A stretch of 39,077 nucleotides of DNA from a virus: positions 1-39,077 of IMG/VR virus record IMGVR_UViG_3300031999_000088. One strand, 5' to 3'. Positions within the stretch are counted from its first letter, which is position 1. Each line of letters starts with the position of its first letter. The position numbers and the translations under genes were made by a program. Shown piece by piece: positions 22,101-31,325 of this stretch. The notes under the pieces are model-generated. The model searched no databases. It worked only from the letters and a program-made list of their open reading frames with translations, and had not been told where the DNA came from.

Positions 22101-23938
22101 GTCAACCTGTTGGAAACAGCCGTGAGTTGGTTCGACGCCCCCACAATCCCCTTGATGACCTCCTGAGCCCTCGCCCAGGCCTGCTGTGGGGTTTCCCCGG
22201 GCACGGTGGTCTCCAGTGCCTTCCGCTGCTCTGATATCGCAACCCTGGCGTCCTGGAGCGCGCCCTGGCCGATCTGGATGATTCCACCGGGAGCCATTTG
22301 ACTGAGGGCCACGAGAGGAGTGGTCTCGAGGGTCTGAAGTTGTTGAATCGCCATCTCCTTGACGGATGGTGTTAGGTTGCTACCTTGGATGCGATCCACG
22401 AAGAACTTGGCGGTCCAGTCCAGTGTGTTCTGGGTAAAATCCTCCCAAGTCTCCGTGGTCATGCCTTTCGCTATCCGTTGGGTTGCCTCGTTGGCCATAG
22501 ACCGGAACTCGGGACTGGCTGCGATGTCCTGAGCGATACCCTGGAAAGTTCCCTTGAACTGGTCGATCGCCTCGGCGTACCCCGGGATGGCCCCCTTGTA
22601 CATCTGGACGTTGCTGATCGTTTCGACGATGGACTCGAGAGTGCCAAAAATGCCCGCCATGACAACGGCGAGTTTCGGGTCCGCTCCGCCGTCTACTAGG
22701 TCGCGGTAGGTCTTCCCTACCATCCTGCCAGTCCAATAGGCTGTCGTCCCTGCTGTGAATCCCGCAGTACCTACGGCGGCAGCGGCCGGGAGTGCTCCCA
22801 CCCCACCCGCAGCAGCACCTACGGCAGCACCCATCGCTGCTGTGGGAATCGCCGCCCCAAGACCATACTGAAATGATGCCGCCGTGTCCGAGGTTGTCTT
22901 GGCGATGTTGAACACCATGTCACCACCGCCAGAAACTCCGGCAGCGATCTTCGCCGCCGGTCCACCGATCGCCAAGAGACCCCTTTTACCTATCCCGATC
23001 ATGTAGTCAAGACCTGAAACAGAAGGACCCTCTTTCTGTGTCGGCATCATGGATGGAGTGGTTGCCGATGTCGTCCCTATCGGTTTCCCAGAGAACAGGT
23101 CTATGATCGCTCCGGACGCCAGCCTACCTAGTTCTATGGTAGCCCCTAGGCCAAGGGCCAACGGCCCGGGGGCTCCCTGCTTCTGCGCTCGATTGACGAC
23201 TACAGGTTGCCACGGACCGGATTTCTCCTGGAGTTGCGTCTTGAGAGTGTTTTCGACCTTCTCTCTCTCCGAGACGACAGCCAACTCCTTCTGGAGTTCG
23301 GCGATCTTCGGTTTGAAGTCGACGGTGATACCGGAAGGGGCAAGAGACTGCTGGAACATCTGTAACCCTTCGATGTCCGCCTGGATTTCGGAAGACTTCC
23401 GTCCCCGCCCTATGACGGTCCGACCGGCATTCGCCAGGGCCATGAAATCCAACTGCTCCTCGAGGCGATGAGCGTCCATCCCGTCCCACCAAGCGTTCCT
23501 CTTCTTGGCAGTCGGGGCGAGGGTCTTGACAACCTGCAACGCTGTTATGGGTGGGATGTTCAGGTTGGTAGCGATGACCTTCACGAGATCCGCGGTGTCG
23601 ACGATGTCGTTCGAGTTGGAACCCGCCGGAATGCCCATCAGGCATCTCTGTCTTTCGTAGGTGCTCAGTTCCCGAAACTGAGGAGGACCGGGTTGGGTGG
23701 CCGGAGTCCTGGGAGCGGATGGAGGATTTCCCGACACCGTGTTCCCATTCTCGTCGAAGGTGTAGCCTGCCCAAGTTCCCCCGGGCGTACCCTCTGGGGT
23801 AGATGCTTGCTGTGCAAAGACAGGAGGAGGAGTGACGTCGTTCCCATTCTCGTCGAAGGTGTAGCCTGCCCACCCGGACGGGGCGGGTGTAGTAGGAGTG
23901 ACTTGCCCGAGTCCTGGAGTTACCGGTGGGTCTGGCAT
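19148..23938 (-). CDS. Very large internal virion (ejection) protein
   Basis: This protein of 1596 residues is the largest in the window. Pro-rich N-terminus with two copies of WAGYTFDENGN about 33 residues apart; a Gly/Ala-rich hydrophobic region (about residues 290-400); long coiled-coil segments (600-900); and a C-terminal region with YNHNVDKLGHEAAV and FRSPKEFIQMLTLFGIDKNQ, typical of very large phage internal proteins. Position and size match T7 gp16, which forms the DNA ejection conduit. I see no clear lytic transglycosylase motif. Confidence 0.65.
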   Translation of the reverse strand: MPDPPVTPGLGQVTPTTPAPSGWAGYTFDENGNDVTPPPVFAQQASTPEGTPGGTWAGYTFDENGNTVSGNPPSAPRTPATQPGPPQFRELSTYERQRCLMGIPAGSNSNDIVDTADLVKVIATNLNIPPITALQVVKTLAPTAKKRNAWWDGMDAHRLEEQLDFMALANAGRTVIGRGRKSSEIQADIEGLQMFQQSLAPSGITVDFKPKIAELQKELAVVSEREKVENTLKTQLQEKSGPWQPVVVNRAQKQGAPGPLALGLGATIELGRLASGAIIDLFSGKPIGTTSATTPSMMPTQKEGPSVSGLDYMIGIGKRGLLAIGGPAAKIAAGVSGGGDMVFNIAKTTSDTAASFQYGLGAAIPTAAMGAAVGAAAGGVGALPAAAAVGTAGFTAGTTAYWTGRMVGKTYRDLVDGGADPKLAVVMAGIFGTLESIVETISNVQMYKGAIPGYAEAIDQFKGTFQGIAQDIAASPEFRSMANEATQRIAKGMTTETWEDFTQNTLDWTAKFFVDRIQGSNLTPSVKEMAIQQLQTLETTPLVALSQMAPGGIIQIGQGALQDARVAISEQRKALETTVPGETPQQAWARAQEVIKGIVGASNQLTAVSNRLTDLEAQRTEVARQGIIKGTYPTALLTEIDNKIAALRPVQQALIEQVGFVHDAAVDPSPTTDRLELAKTVTDPEAVAIVHNPAMTGEQIDTELAAVDEELGVLNVAKAEREALAAQVKAAQAKEAGVAGVEAIAAEENAQNIPETLGSTEMQAAQARVLGTPGPPKPGLGEQMRTAEAVTSAVDVERTRVSNLQEKKKALEGLKKIRDKYVQYITKPISDNVHVKEKVQIEDIQSGMSKVKAGDRTLKEIQASREYFAEHPEEVENLSKKDRALYVEGVRTQNEISTKELEEMASDRERLQHYGVLHKTTLDNQKKRKIGSMVESLKAALMDTKPARGIPTEKKNYPGSVEQFAGQLRAKKITLQGPERNIDALDGGKVFHGPWHEEFWNGPGRAESVEFGNTADVRLLVKKKLKQLGIKENELQKIYIIGGQDFRMDDMLGILAGWMNEKHRAAIEYGNNVTPEMVMEMAKLVPANMRKTIPFVMAIYDAQEPRVREAHIAIHPNQDPGHEENYTPAPRESDTFGDLNQTLMDEIERRGAIGAALTKQKMELGSMKKRLEIAAEHQPKVQLGLFKNLLRHYDQAEHFANFADLTETLSGVLGDKEVRDLLKSKRGPEMLAAMDDYLQNMKNPNLNKAMAGEKLVADAFPTLGGPTLKRRLALGFIAWRTITGAKQLTSYFKALPYMGKEFMSGVYDMVRHPVETPQFIEESDGVMKGRTYDRWASDMKQGSPLLVEKILKKFGPNGMALVWFVDKETSYAVWKSVYNHNVDKLGHEAAVQEARNAVLRTQSVGNPRHLPIVFRSPKEFIQMLTLFGIDKNQTWNIATYDIPQMLKNNKKMQAGATMLALTLGLVAEGILSHRRLPKGSEWWKWPVGEAIGTIQFVGSFAQSAMRGWQSRTEIPAGQAAGILGSMASNVMTGRYKKALNLADDLGYLMLLSQGLPAQEIRNILKGAQYIYKGDVGKAAMEVFAGGQGAQRTPGGF

Positions 23939-23939
23939 C

Positions 23940-26180
23940 CTACCTCACCCCAGGACCTTCGACATATGAGGAGGTCCCGTTCGCATACGTGATGACCTTG
24001 AACACCTTGTCGTGAATCATTCCATTCTCATCCGGTTCTGGAAGCACGACGTACTTTTGGCCGCCGATGGTGAACTCGTCGTGCTGCTTCTTGTTGATAG
24101 AGGGCACCACATCCTTTGCATCCAACCCAGCCCAACCGAGCACCAAACGCTGGTAATCCAGAACATTCGTGGTTCGCTGATTCTGATACTCCCTCGAAAC
24201 CTTGGTCGGTTCGTAGAGATGGGCTGTATACAGTTCCCTCGCCAATCCGATACGTGCGTTCTCCCAGACTGCCACCCCGGCATGGGTTTCGGCCGGGAAT
24301 GCGAAGGAAGAGACCAGAACTCCGGAGGGCGTTATCGCTGTACTTCCCCTGAGACTTGCGTTGATGAGGTCCTTGACCGTCTGGTCCCTGACGTAACCGT
24401 TCGTGTAGTCCTGGACCGCCTGATAACCGCCGTCCGAATCTTTCGCATGATTGGCCGCGAACTTCTGGATGTCCAGCATCGCGTTGTACCGCTCCATGGA
24501 GAGTTTCAGGATTTCTGGACTCTCGCGGCCCTCGGCTGTAATTCGCGCCGCGATAGCCTCGTCGTAGTATTTCGAGAGCGCCTTACCAGCGTCAGCGAAG
24601 ATCACGTTCTTCGACCAAGGGTCCATCTGTTCGATCCAGTAGACTTGATCTTTGCCGCTGACGTGACCGAGACCGGCTCCGATGTAGTAGTCCTGCGCCT
24701 TCTTGATCTTCTGTGGGTATTCCAAGGACTGATCCAGGGCGATCCCGGCCAAGTAGAGTTCGGCATCCTCGCTCGTGTTCCCCATCCCAGACTCGAAGTC
24801 TTTCATAAGCCGGTACCGCTCGGCCACTATCTGGTCGTGGTCCGAGTTCGATATAGCGCCATTCTTCCAGTCCTTCTCGATAATGAGAAAGTCGAGGCCG
24901 CCGAGGAGATTGGGATCTCTCTTGGTCTCGTCTGGTTTCAGGACCGTACCGGGGTTATGACCGGAGTTGACGGCCTTGTACATGGTATTGCGTAGTTCAG
25001 CCGCGCGTTTCGTCTGTGGGTCGGCCATCCCAGCCCTGTCCTTGATCGCTTGGTTGTAGGCCGACATGAGAGCACTCGTCTGATCGCCGCGAATCGTGTT
25101 GGCGTCGACCAGCGGAGTGAGTGTGTCCGGATTCCATGGCTCCTTGGCGTTCGGGTCGGCACTCAAGGCGAAGTCTGACATCGAGGCCAAAAGTGAGGTC
25201 TGTGTGACGTTCTGCTTCCGCTTTATGACCCCCTCGAAGCCGGAACCCTGGGCTGCCTGGAACTTGTCCAACATGGCCAGCATCTTGTCACGGTCGGCCC
25301 CCACAGTGATGACAGCAGCCCCCTTGAGATCGTCTACCATCAAGGTCTCCTGGGCGTACTTCCCCACGATGTTGTCCACGACTTTCGCACTGTTCTCCTT
25401 GATCTTGGCTTCGGTCATCTTCGTGGTCTTGTCGACCACATCGGTGTAGTAGTCCCGAAGGTCCTCAAGTTGTTTGGTGGTGATGTCGTACTTCTTCATC
25501 ACTTCCGCGTCGGGGCGCATGATGTCGGAGAGAACGGCACTCGGATCGTTGTTCTTGTCAAGAAGAATCTTGACATGGTTGTAGTGAGCTAGGTCCAGGT
25601 CGATGATCTGATTCTTGGCCAACGTATCGGCATCGAGGAACTGCCCTTTTTCCGCGATGTCATACCACTGCCCTATTGACACCTCGTCTCCGCTGTCAAT
25701 GAAGGACCTGACACTCTTCCTCCAGTCTTCGATGTGCACACGAGTTCCCGTAACCGTCCCGAGGTGGAGAAGAGCCCGTAGGTTCCCCTCCCGGAGTTCC
25801 GGTAGTTGGCTCTCGTACTTGGCCCTAGCTTCTGGAAGGGTGAGCATCTTCATGGCCTCGTCCTTGACCTTGTCGAACCCTTCCTCAAATTGCTTCGGAT
25901 AGGTCTGGTAGGAAGCGTTTCCATCCTCTCCAACCAGCCCGGGGTTCGGATCGTTCTCGAAAGTGGCCCACATCCGCTCTATCTCACCCTTGGTATATCC
26001 AAGAGCTCGCATGTACTGCGCCTGCACTTGGGAATTGTAGAGGTCTTTGCTCCCGGCCTGCGCGTTCTGTTGGAGTTGGAGGTAGAGGTTGCCGAACTGC
26101 TCGCCGACCTTGCTGAGAGCAGCACCGACGTTAGACAGTCCAGAGGAGATCCCGCCAGATGCAGACGGTTCGAGTGACAT
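23940..26180 (-). CDS. Internal virion protein (gp15-like)
   Basis: This 746-residue, mostly helical soluble protein has no signal or membrane segment. It lies between the gp14-like and gp16-like proteins, where T7-group phages encode gp15. The N-terminal repeat-like helices (QAQYMRALGYTKGEIERMWA) resemble other phage core proteins. Its role as a DNA-ejection core component is inferred from size and order. Confidence 0.6.
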   Translation of the reverse strand: MSLEPSASGGISSGLSNVGAALSKVGEQFGNLYLQLQQNAQAGSKDLYNSQVQAQYMRALGYTKGEIERMWATFENDPNPGLVGEDGNASYQTYPKQFEEGFDKVKDEAMKMLTLPEARAKYESQLPELREGNLRALLHLGTVTGTRVHIEDWRKSVRSFIDSGDEVSIGQWYDIAEKGQFLDADTLAKNQIIDLDLAHYNHVKILLDKNNDPSAVLSDIMRPDAEVMKKYDITTKQLEDLRDYYTDVVDKTTKMTEAKIKENSAKVVDNIVGKYAQETLMVDDLKGAAVITVGADRDKMLAMLDKFQAAQGSGFEGVIKRKQNVTQTSLLASMSDFALSADPNAKEPWNPDTLTPLVDANTIRGDQTSALMSAYNQAIKDRAGMADPQTKRAAELRNTMYKAVNSGHNPGTVLKPDETKRDPNLLGGLDFLIIEKDWKNGAISNSDHDQIVAERYRLMKDFESGMGNTSEDAELYLAGIALDQSLEYPQKIKKAQDYYIGAGLGHVSGKDQVYWIEQMDPWSKNVIFADAGKALSKYYDEAIAARITAEGRESPEILKLSMERYNAMLDIQKFAANHAKDSDGGYQAVQDYTNGYVRDQTVKDLINASLRGSTAITPSGVLVSSFAFPAETHAGVAVWENARIGLARELYTAHLYEPTKVSREYQNQRTTNVLDYQRLVLGWAGLDAKDVVPSINKKQHDEFTIGGQKYVVLPEPDENGMIHDKVFKVITYANGTSSYVEGPGVR

Positions 26181-26196
26181 TACCTCATCCTACCTC

Positions 26197-27237
26197 TCAC
26201 GAGAACCACGAGGCACCCGCCCCCGCGGGCCGGATCGAGGGGAAAACATTCACAGGAGGTGGGCCTGTCGGAGATTGAGGATTGAACCCACCCTGAGCCC
26301 CGAAGGCAGCAATATTGCCCCCGCCTCCCAACATCCCTGCCCCGAAATTGAGCCATGCGTTGGTCCAACCTGCCCGAATGTCCCCCGCACCCTGGTTGAT
26401 CTGCACACCCAAACCCTGAGCCTGGAGATTGTATCCCTGGGCCGCCAAAAGAGCTCCCTGGCCCTGCAATCCATACCCCTGGGCCTGTAGGCCGTACCCT
26501 TGCGCCTCGAGGCGGTAGTCGCCTGCCTGGAGGTCGTAACCCCGGGCGGAGAGTTCCGCTTGCTGGCTCGCGAGCGAACTGCGCGTTAGGGTTGTCTCTG
26601 CCGCGAACTCTGATCCCCTGGCCTGGAACCCAAGTTGTTTCTGGGTAAAGGCACCTTGAGCCGATGTGAGTCCCTGCCGCCTCTGTTCGGATGCAGCGTA
26701 CCGGGAGAATACCTGAGTGGCCCGGGCCGCCATCGCCATCGGGGAGGCACCTCCGGCAATCCCGGAAGCCGCGCTCTTAGCCCCACCCGTGGCTATCGCC
26801 TCACTCGTCTGTTCGCCCGCGGCCGTGACGCGCTCCCGACTCTCGGCAACCAGTACCTTCGTTTCGGCCCCGACGAGTACCGCTTGTTCTCGGTACATCC
26901 CGGCCTGCTCATATAGCAGTCCAGCCTGTCCCCTCGCAATTCCTGCCTCGACGGTAGCCTGGTACCGAGTGAACGTTGCCGTGTCTGTAGCGAGGCCAGC
27001 GTGGCGACCGGCCTGCTCTTGTTGTCCGAGAGCCAATCCAGCGTACTGCTCGTATAGGTCTGCCTGCTCTCTTGATAGGTCAGCATAGTCACCGGCTAGT
27101 TCCTGTTGCCCGCGGAGAACGGGCACTTCCTCTGCGAAGTCCGCCGCGTTGTGGGCGGCCGTCAAAAGTCCCGCGATCCCGCTGACGACCGCACCACCTA
27201 TCGTTCCGATGATAGCCAGGATGCCCAAAATGCCCAT
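26197..27237 (-). CDS. Internal virion protein (gp14-like) with Gln/Gly/Ala helical repeats
   Basis: This 346-residue protein has an N-terminal membrane segment (ILAIIGTIGGAVVSGIAGLL), long Gln/Ala-rich helices, and a heptad-like repeat near residues 240-285 (YGLQAQGYGLQGQGALLAAQ). The C-terminus is Gly/Pro-rich. T7 gp14 inserts into the outer membrane during ejection; this protein has a comparable size, membrane segment and map position. The assignment is positional. Confidence 0.55.
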   Translation of the reverse strand: MGILGILAIIGTIGGAVVSGIAGLLTAAHNAADFAEEVPVLRGQQELAGDYADLSREQADLYEQYAGLALGQQEQAGRHAGLATDTATFTRYQATVEAGIARGQAGLLYEQAGMYREQAVLVGAETKVLVAESRERVTAAGEQTSEAIATGGAKSAASGIAGGASPMAMAARATQVFSRYAASEQRRQGLTSAQGAFTQKQLGFQARGSEFAAETTLTRSSLASQQAELSARGYDLQAGDYRLEAQGYGLQAQGYGLQGQGALLAAQGYNLQAQGLGVQINQGAGDIRAGWTNAWLNFGAGMLGGGGNIAAFGAQGGFNPQSPTGPPPVNVFPSIRPAGAGASWFS

Positions 27238-27238
27238 G

Positions 27239-30163
27239 TTACCGCTCTCCCACGGTGACTTCGGGACCGATCGCCATGACCGTCATCGGCAAGGGATCAC
27301 TCTGGATGGCCCAGATGTAAGAGTTGGCGTCCCAATCTCCTGGATAGGGAAGCGCGAGAAGGTCTGTAGTGAGTTCGGAATCGTGGTCGTAGGCAACCGA
27401 TTCCGTCTTCGCCTCGGATGACCCGAACTTGCCACCGATGGACTCGTAAACCCAGACGAAGAGTTTCGACACTTGCTTCGGGATGCCGTGCGCTAGACCG
27501 GTGCCCATCCGACACAGTTGTGCTTTCGAGGACCAGGGAAGGCCGACGTGAACGTGGTGCCCTTTCCGGGTAAGTGTCACTTCATTCGCGGTGACCGTGT
27601 GACTCTCGACTACGTTGCCGTCGATGAGACACACGATATCTTCGCCGTTGATGTGCGTCAGTCCAGAGACGGTCGCCGTTACTTCGTAGGCATTCCCGCC
27701 AGAGGTGTAGGCGGTGAAGAGAGACGAGTCGGTTCCGACCAACTTGAAGGAATCGGTGAGTTTCCCCGACACCTGGTAGACGTTGTTGTTCAGCTCGATC
27801 ATCCCGTCGACGTTCCGGATGAGCACGTAATTCCCGTTCACGAAGGGATGACCGGACGCCGTCACGACCGCTGGGTTCGCCTTGGTGACGTTGGTGATCG
27901 TATCCTCGTCAGCGTTCTCCTGTTCGACACCACAGTCGACGTAGTGAACGTGGTCCTTGTCCTCGAATGCGAACGGGACGCTGTACTCGATGAATCGCTT
28001 TGTCGTACCGCCGATGTCGCGCTTCACGGACATCCAGATTTCGTCTTCGGTCCCCGCAGGCACGACCGCGATGCTCTCGATCTCGTCCCCATCGCGAGTC
28101 ACCCATCGCTGCCACGCCGTGACTGTACTCTCGGCGACCATGATAGGCAGTTGACCATCGGAGCGCACCGCGAAGAAGAGACACTGCGGGTCGTCCATGT
28201 ACTCGAACTGGGTGACGCCTCCCTTTGTGATGTGAGAGGAGACAAGAGTGATCTCGACGTCGGAAGGGAAGGCCCGAAGTATTTCGCCTCCACGCTGGGC
28301 ATAGAAGACGTTGTTGCCGACTCGTATCCCCTGGATGTCCGCACACCCGTGAGGGTAGACCCAGTCGAATTGAGCCGAATTGGGAGTCAGTCCTGTCTCC
28401 TGTCCACCTTGAAGGAATCCGACGCCGTTCTTGGCCCCAATGCACAGACCTTTGTTGACGGACTCCATCCAGTAGATATTGGCATTTCTACTGCTACTCA
28501 GTCGAAACTCAAGTCCGTCAGTTCCGAGATACCCAGGAGTGAAATTATTCAGTTGCCCGATGCATGATCCCCAGATAGTATCCGGAGCATCCACAGAACC
28601 ACCGAGCAACAGTCTTTGACTGACGTATCCGATAGCTGCTGGGTATTTCCCCGACACGTTTCCGAACTTGGTGGAGATCAACCAAAGCTTCTGGACGTTC
28701 CCTGTCACGCCAGTCTGTACGTTGATGTCTACCACGTAGTTCCATGTGGCTCCTTGGTCGTCGGACATGAAGACATAGGATTTGGTGTCTGTCTCGCCGA
28801 GGGCATCCTCGTACACCGCAGTCGCGATCCACCTGTCACCCAAGATAAAGAAACTGGTGACCTGTTGAAGAGGTACTTGAAAGAGGGGGATATACGAAGA
28901 CCATATCGCACCATCCGCACTTTTGGTTATCTTCAATCCATCAGAGAACGTTGTGCTGGCAACCGCTGCAATGCCAGCCCATTTCTTGTTTCTAGTATCG
29001 AAGTTGAGTGCCTCAAAGGGACTGTTCCCAGTTTGCAACACGAGATCGTATTCGACGAAAGTATGGCCATCTGAAGAAACCAGAATCTTAGCATCAGAAG
29101 TCTCTGAGCCGAATATCTTCCCATTCACATAGAAGAGAGACGGCGCGGAACTGCAAACACCGGCCGTAGGATTGGTTTCTTTGGCCCATGTGATACCGTC
29201 TGCGCTGGTGATTAAGTAGGCTTGTCCCGTCTTGTATCCGATGGCTACGAAAAGGCTAATGGCATCTGCCCAGACGATCCCAGTGAAGAAAGTACCGCTA
29301 GCAACACCAACAGGAATCGTACGTTGACTCCAGGAAGTTCCCTCGTCGCTGGAAGTATAGATTGTTGCATAGTTGACACAAACAATGATATCATCATTTG
29401 CGGCGAGGAAAGGTGGCAACACGGGAGAATAGACCCATGGGAAACCGGCGGCTGTTTTCTCCCAGGACACCAAGTCTTCTGATATGAAACATGAAAAGAT
29501 CCCGCTGAGAGCGTAAGCGCCGACGATGGCGATGTATTTCCCTGCGAAACCTGTTACTGCTCTGACCGACCACCCTTTTACTGCGGCTCCTTGGCCTGAA
29601 CCAGCCCCGATACTTCCTTTTGTCCATGAAATACCATCAGGACTGCTGACAAAGTCAGCATAAGTGTGCCCGGAGAGAGTGTAGGAAGGTGCTCCCACGA
29701 GTTTTTGGTTGTTGTAGTAAGGTGACCTCCTCTGTTGCCAGAGTGTATCAGACAACCATGTAAGACAAATGGGTGGATATGTCTTGTGCGTGATGTATAG
29801 ATTGTCCTGAATTGCGATGAACTTCAACGCGAACACATCATCGTCGGCCCAAGGTACACCGGAGATGGTAGCGATGACCGCATGAGTGGACTGCTTCCAG
29901 ACACGGAGGACGGTATCAGCGAACTCTAGAACAAAAGAGGTTCCGGCAGCGTTCGTGAACGGACAGAGGCGCTCGTATCCCGAGTCAGAGTAGGCCGCAC
30001 CCGCGTACTTCGTCCCCGGCCGCCTCGTGATCCCGGCCTGCTTCCGGACGATGAAGTTCTCCAGCGTCAAGCACCCGTGCGCGGGACCGTCAATGAGCCC
30101 GTCGAGTTGCGGTGCTACCTCACCACCCGAGAAGTTCTTGAAGAGAGGCCGTGCTTTCGCCAC
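27239..30163 (-). CDS. Tail tubular protein B-like nozzle with inserted BNR-type propeller
   Basis: This 974-residue protein begins with the nozzle signature (FSGGEVAPQLDGLIDG, LENFIVRKQAGITRRPGTKY). Around residues 155-540 lie repeated blocks of the type S-x-D-G-x-x-W (SSPDGISWTKG, SEDLVSWEK, SSDEGTSWSQR, TSADGITWAKE, SSDGHTF, SADGAIWSS, SDDQGATWN), typical of BNR/sialidase-like beta-propellers. The nozzle sequence resumes at IGYVSQRLLLGGS. Near residue 785 a small beta-domain follows (AVVTASGHPFVNGNYV). The propeller may bind host glycans. GTG 30163 follows GGAGG. Confidence 0.75.
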   Translation of the reverse strand: MAKARPLFKNFSGGEVAPQLDGLIDGPAHGCLTLENFIVRKQAGITRRPGTKYAGAAYSDSGYERLCPFTNAAGTSFVLEFADTVLRVWKQSTHAVIATISGVPWADDDVFALKFIAIQDNLYITHKTYPPICLTWLSDTLWQQRRSPYYNNQKLVGAPSYTLSGHTYADFVSSPDGISWTKGSIGAGSGQGAAVKGWSVRAVTGFAGKYIAIVGAYALSGIFSCFISEDLVSWEKTAAGFPWVYSPVLPPFLAANDDIIVCVNYATIYTSSDEGTSWSQRTIPVGVASGTFFTGIVWADAISLFVAIGYKTGQAYLITSADGITWAKETNPTAGVCSSAPSLFYVNGKIFGSETSDAKILVSSDGHTFVEYDLVLQTGNSPFEALNFDTRNKKWAGIAAVASTTFSDGLKITKSADGAIWSSYIPLFQVPLQQVTSFFILGDRWIATAVYEDALGETDTKSYVFMSDDQGATWNYVVDINVQTGVTGNVQKLWLISTKFGNVSGKYPAAIGYVSQRLLLGGSVDAPDTIWGSCIGQLNNFTPGYLGTDGLEFRLSSSRNANIYWMESVNKGLCIGAKNGVGFLQGGQETGLTPNSAQFDWVYPHGCADIQGIRVGNNVFYAQRGGEILRAFPSDVEITLVSSHITKGGVTQFEYMDDPQCLFFAVRSDGQLPIMVAESTVTAWQRWVTRDGDEIESIAVVPAGTEDEIWMSVKRDIGGTTKRFIEYSVPFAFEDKDHVHYVDCGVEQENADEDTITNVTKANPAVVTASGHPFVNGNYVLIRNVDGMIELNNNVYQVSGKLTDSFKLVGTDSSLFTAYTSGGNAYEVTATVSGLTHINGEDIVCLIDGNVVESHTVTANEVTLTRKGHHVHVGLPWSSKAQLCRMGTGLAHGIPKQVSKLFVWVYESIGGKFGSSEAKTESVAYDHDSELTTDLLALPYPGDWDANSYIWAIQSDPLPMTVMAIGPEVTVGER

Positions 30164-30166
30164 CGA

Positions 30167-30985
30167 CTACCTCCACGGTTTCTCACGCGGCTCCCGACTC
30201 CGCTTCGCCCGGGCGTCCACAAGCCCCGCCTGTATCCTCATCCGCTGCACCTGGACTGCCAAGTCCTGCCGGATGTTCTGGCTCGATCCTGTGACCTTGT
30301 TCGACAGGACCCATGCCAGACGCAAGGCCATCGCTTCCACGAGTTGTGAGTCGTACTTCGACGGATCGGTTGCCTGGTAGGCGTACCGAAGGGCCGCATG
30401 GTCGACGGACGTGTACAGGACACGGCCCTCGGCCACGTAGGGGTTCTGATACGGATACTCAGTGACCCCTCCCCAGTTCTCGTCGAGCACCTCAAAGGGT
30501 CTGAGGCAATCAGACGGCAGATCGTAGGCGTACTCCCAATCAGGACCCGGAGACAGGTAGATGTGGCCGCTCGATGCGTAGGTCGTGTACGCCGAAGCGT
30601 CGATGTCCTCGCCCTCCATGTCGTGAAGGTGGAGGGTGTCCGTCGCTATCCCCGCTATGAGATAGACGTTGGAGTTCAACTCCGTCATCCCAAGGATGTG
30701 CGAGAAGGTCACGAGTTGACCGTTCGCGAAGGCATGACCCGAACAAGTGACGACCGGCGGCTTCGCTTTGGTGATAGCCGTGATGTCCTTGATGGACGCA
30801 AGAGCGAGGTGGATGCGTTTTGTGGCGCTACCCCACTCCCGGAGCGAGAGAACGTAGTCCCTGTTCTCGTCGTAGACCTCGGCTGCCCAGACCGAGACGG
30901 TGTCTGCCCCGTCGATGTCCGTGATCGGCTCATTGCCGAGATGCATCAGAGCGAGGTTTACGACGTCGGTCTCATTCGCGACCAT
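30167..30985 (-). CDS. Tail tubular protein A-like (gatekeeper) protein
   Basis: This 272-residue protein carries the T7 gp11-type start (ETDVVNLALMHLGNEPITDID, then WAAEVYDENRDYVLSLREW) and end (YDSQLVEAMALRLAWVLSNKVTGS). A beta-domain of about 70 residues is inserted in the middle (VVTCSGHAFANGQLVTFSHI, LNSNVYLIAG). The neighbouring nozzle protein contains a closely similar domain. Gatekeepers connect portal and nozzle and close the head after packaging. Confidence 0.8.
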   Translation of the reverse strand: MVANETDVVNLALMHLGNEPITDIDGADTVSVWAAEVYDENRDYVLSLREWGSATKRIHLALASIKDITAITKAKPPVVTCSGHAFANGQLVTFSHILGMTELNSNVYLIAGIATDTLHLHDMEGEDIDASAYTTYASSGHIYLSPGPDWEYAYDLPSDCLRPFEVLDENWGGVTEYPYQNPYVAEGRVLYTSVDHAALRYAYQATDPSKYDSQLVEAMALRLAWVLSNKVTGSSQNIRQDLAVQVQRMRIQAGLVDARAKRSREPREKPWR

Positions 30986-31322
30986 CCTTCACCTTCTTTG
31001 CCGCGGGAGGCTCCGTTGCCGGCCCACCCTTTAGTTCCCTGATCGCGGCAAGGATGCGCTGCCGCTGTTTGAGGTGGATCGGATGCGGAGGTGACCGCTT
31101 CCCGTTGATCCAGTTGTCCTTCTCCAGATCGGCTGCTTCGAGTTCGAGTTCAGCGATGACCCGCTGGACCCGTTTGTCGTCCTGGGGCGGCGCGGGCACG
31201 ATCTGGATGAGGTACTGGCAGGGCTTGTCGCCGACAACACCCGCTTCGTATTTCTCGTGGGCCTTGAAGATGCGCCCGTTGTGCTGACACGTCTCCGTGC
31301 AGAGATACCACTCTACTACCAT
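30972..31322 (-). CDS. Hypothetical protein between head and tail genes
   Basis: This 116-residue protein starts at ATG 31322, three bases after the previous stop, and overlaps the gatekeeper start by 14 bp. The N-terminus (EWYLCTETCQHNGRIFKAHE) has two Cys, the middle has a charged helix (VIAELELEAADLEKDNW), and the C-terminus is Lys/Pro-rich. Position between cement and gatekeeper suggests a minor structural or assembly role. Confidence 0.55.
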   Translation of the reverse strand: MVVEWYLCTETCQHNGRIFKAHEKYEAGVVGDKPCQYLIQIVPAPPQDDKRVQRVIAELELEAADLEKDNWINGKRSPPHPIHLKQRQRILAAIRELKGGPATEPPAAKKVKDGRE

Positions 31323-31325
31323 GAC

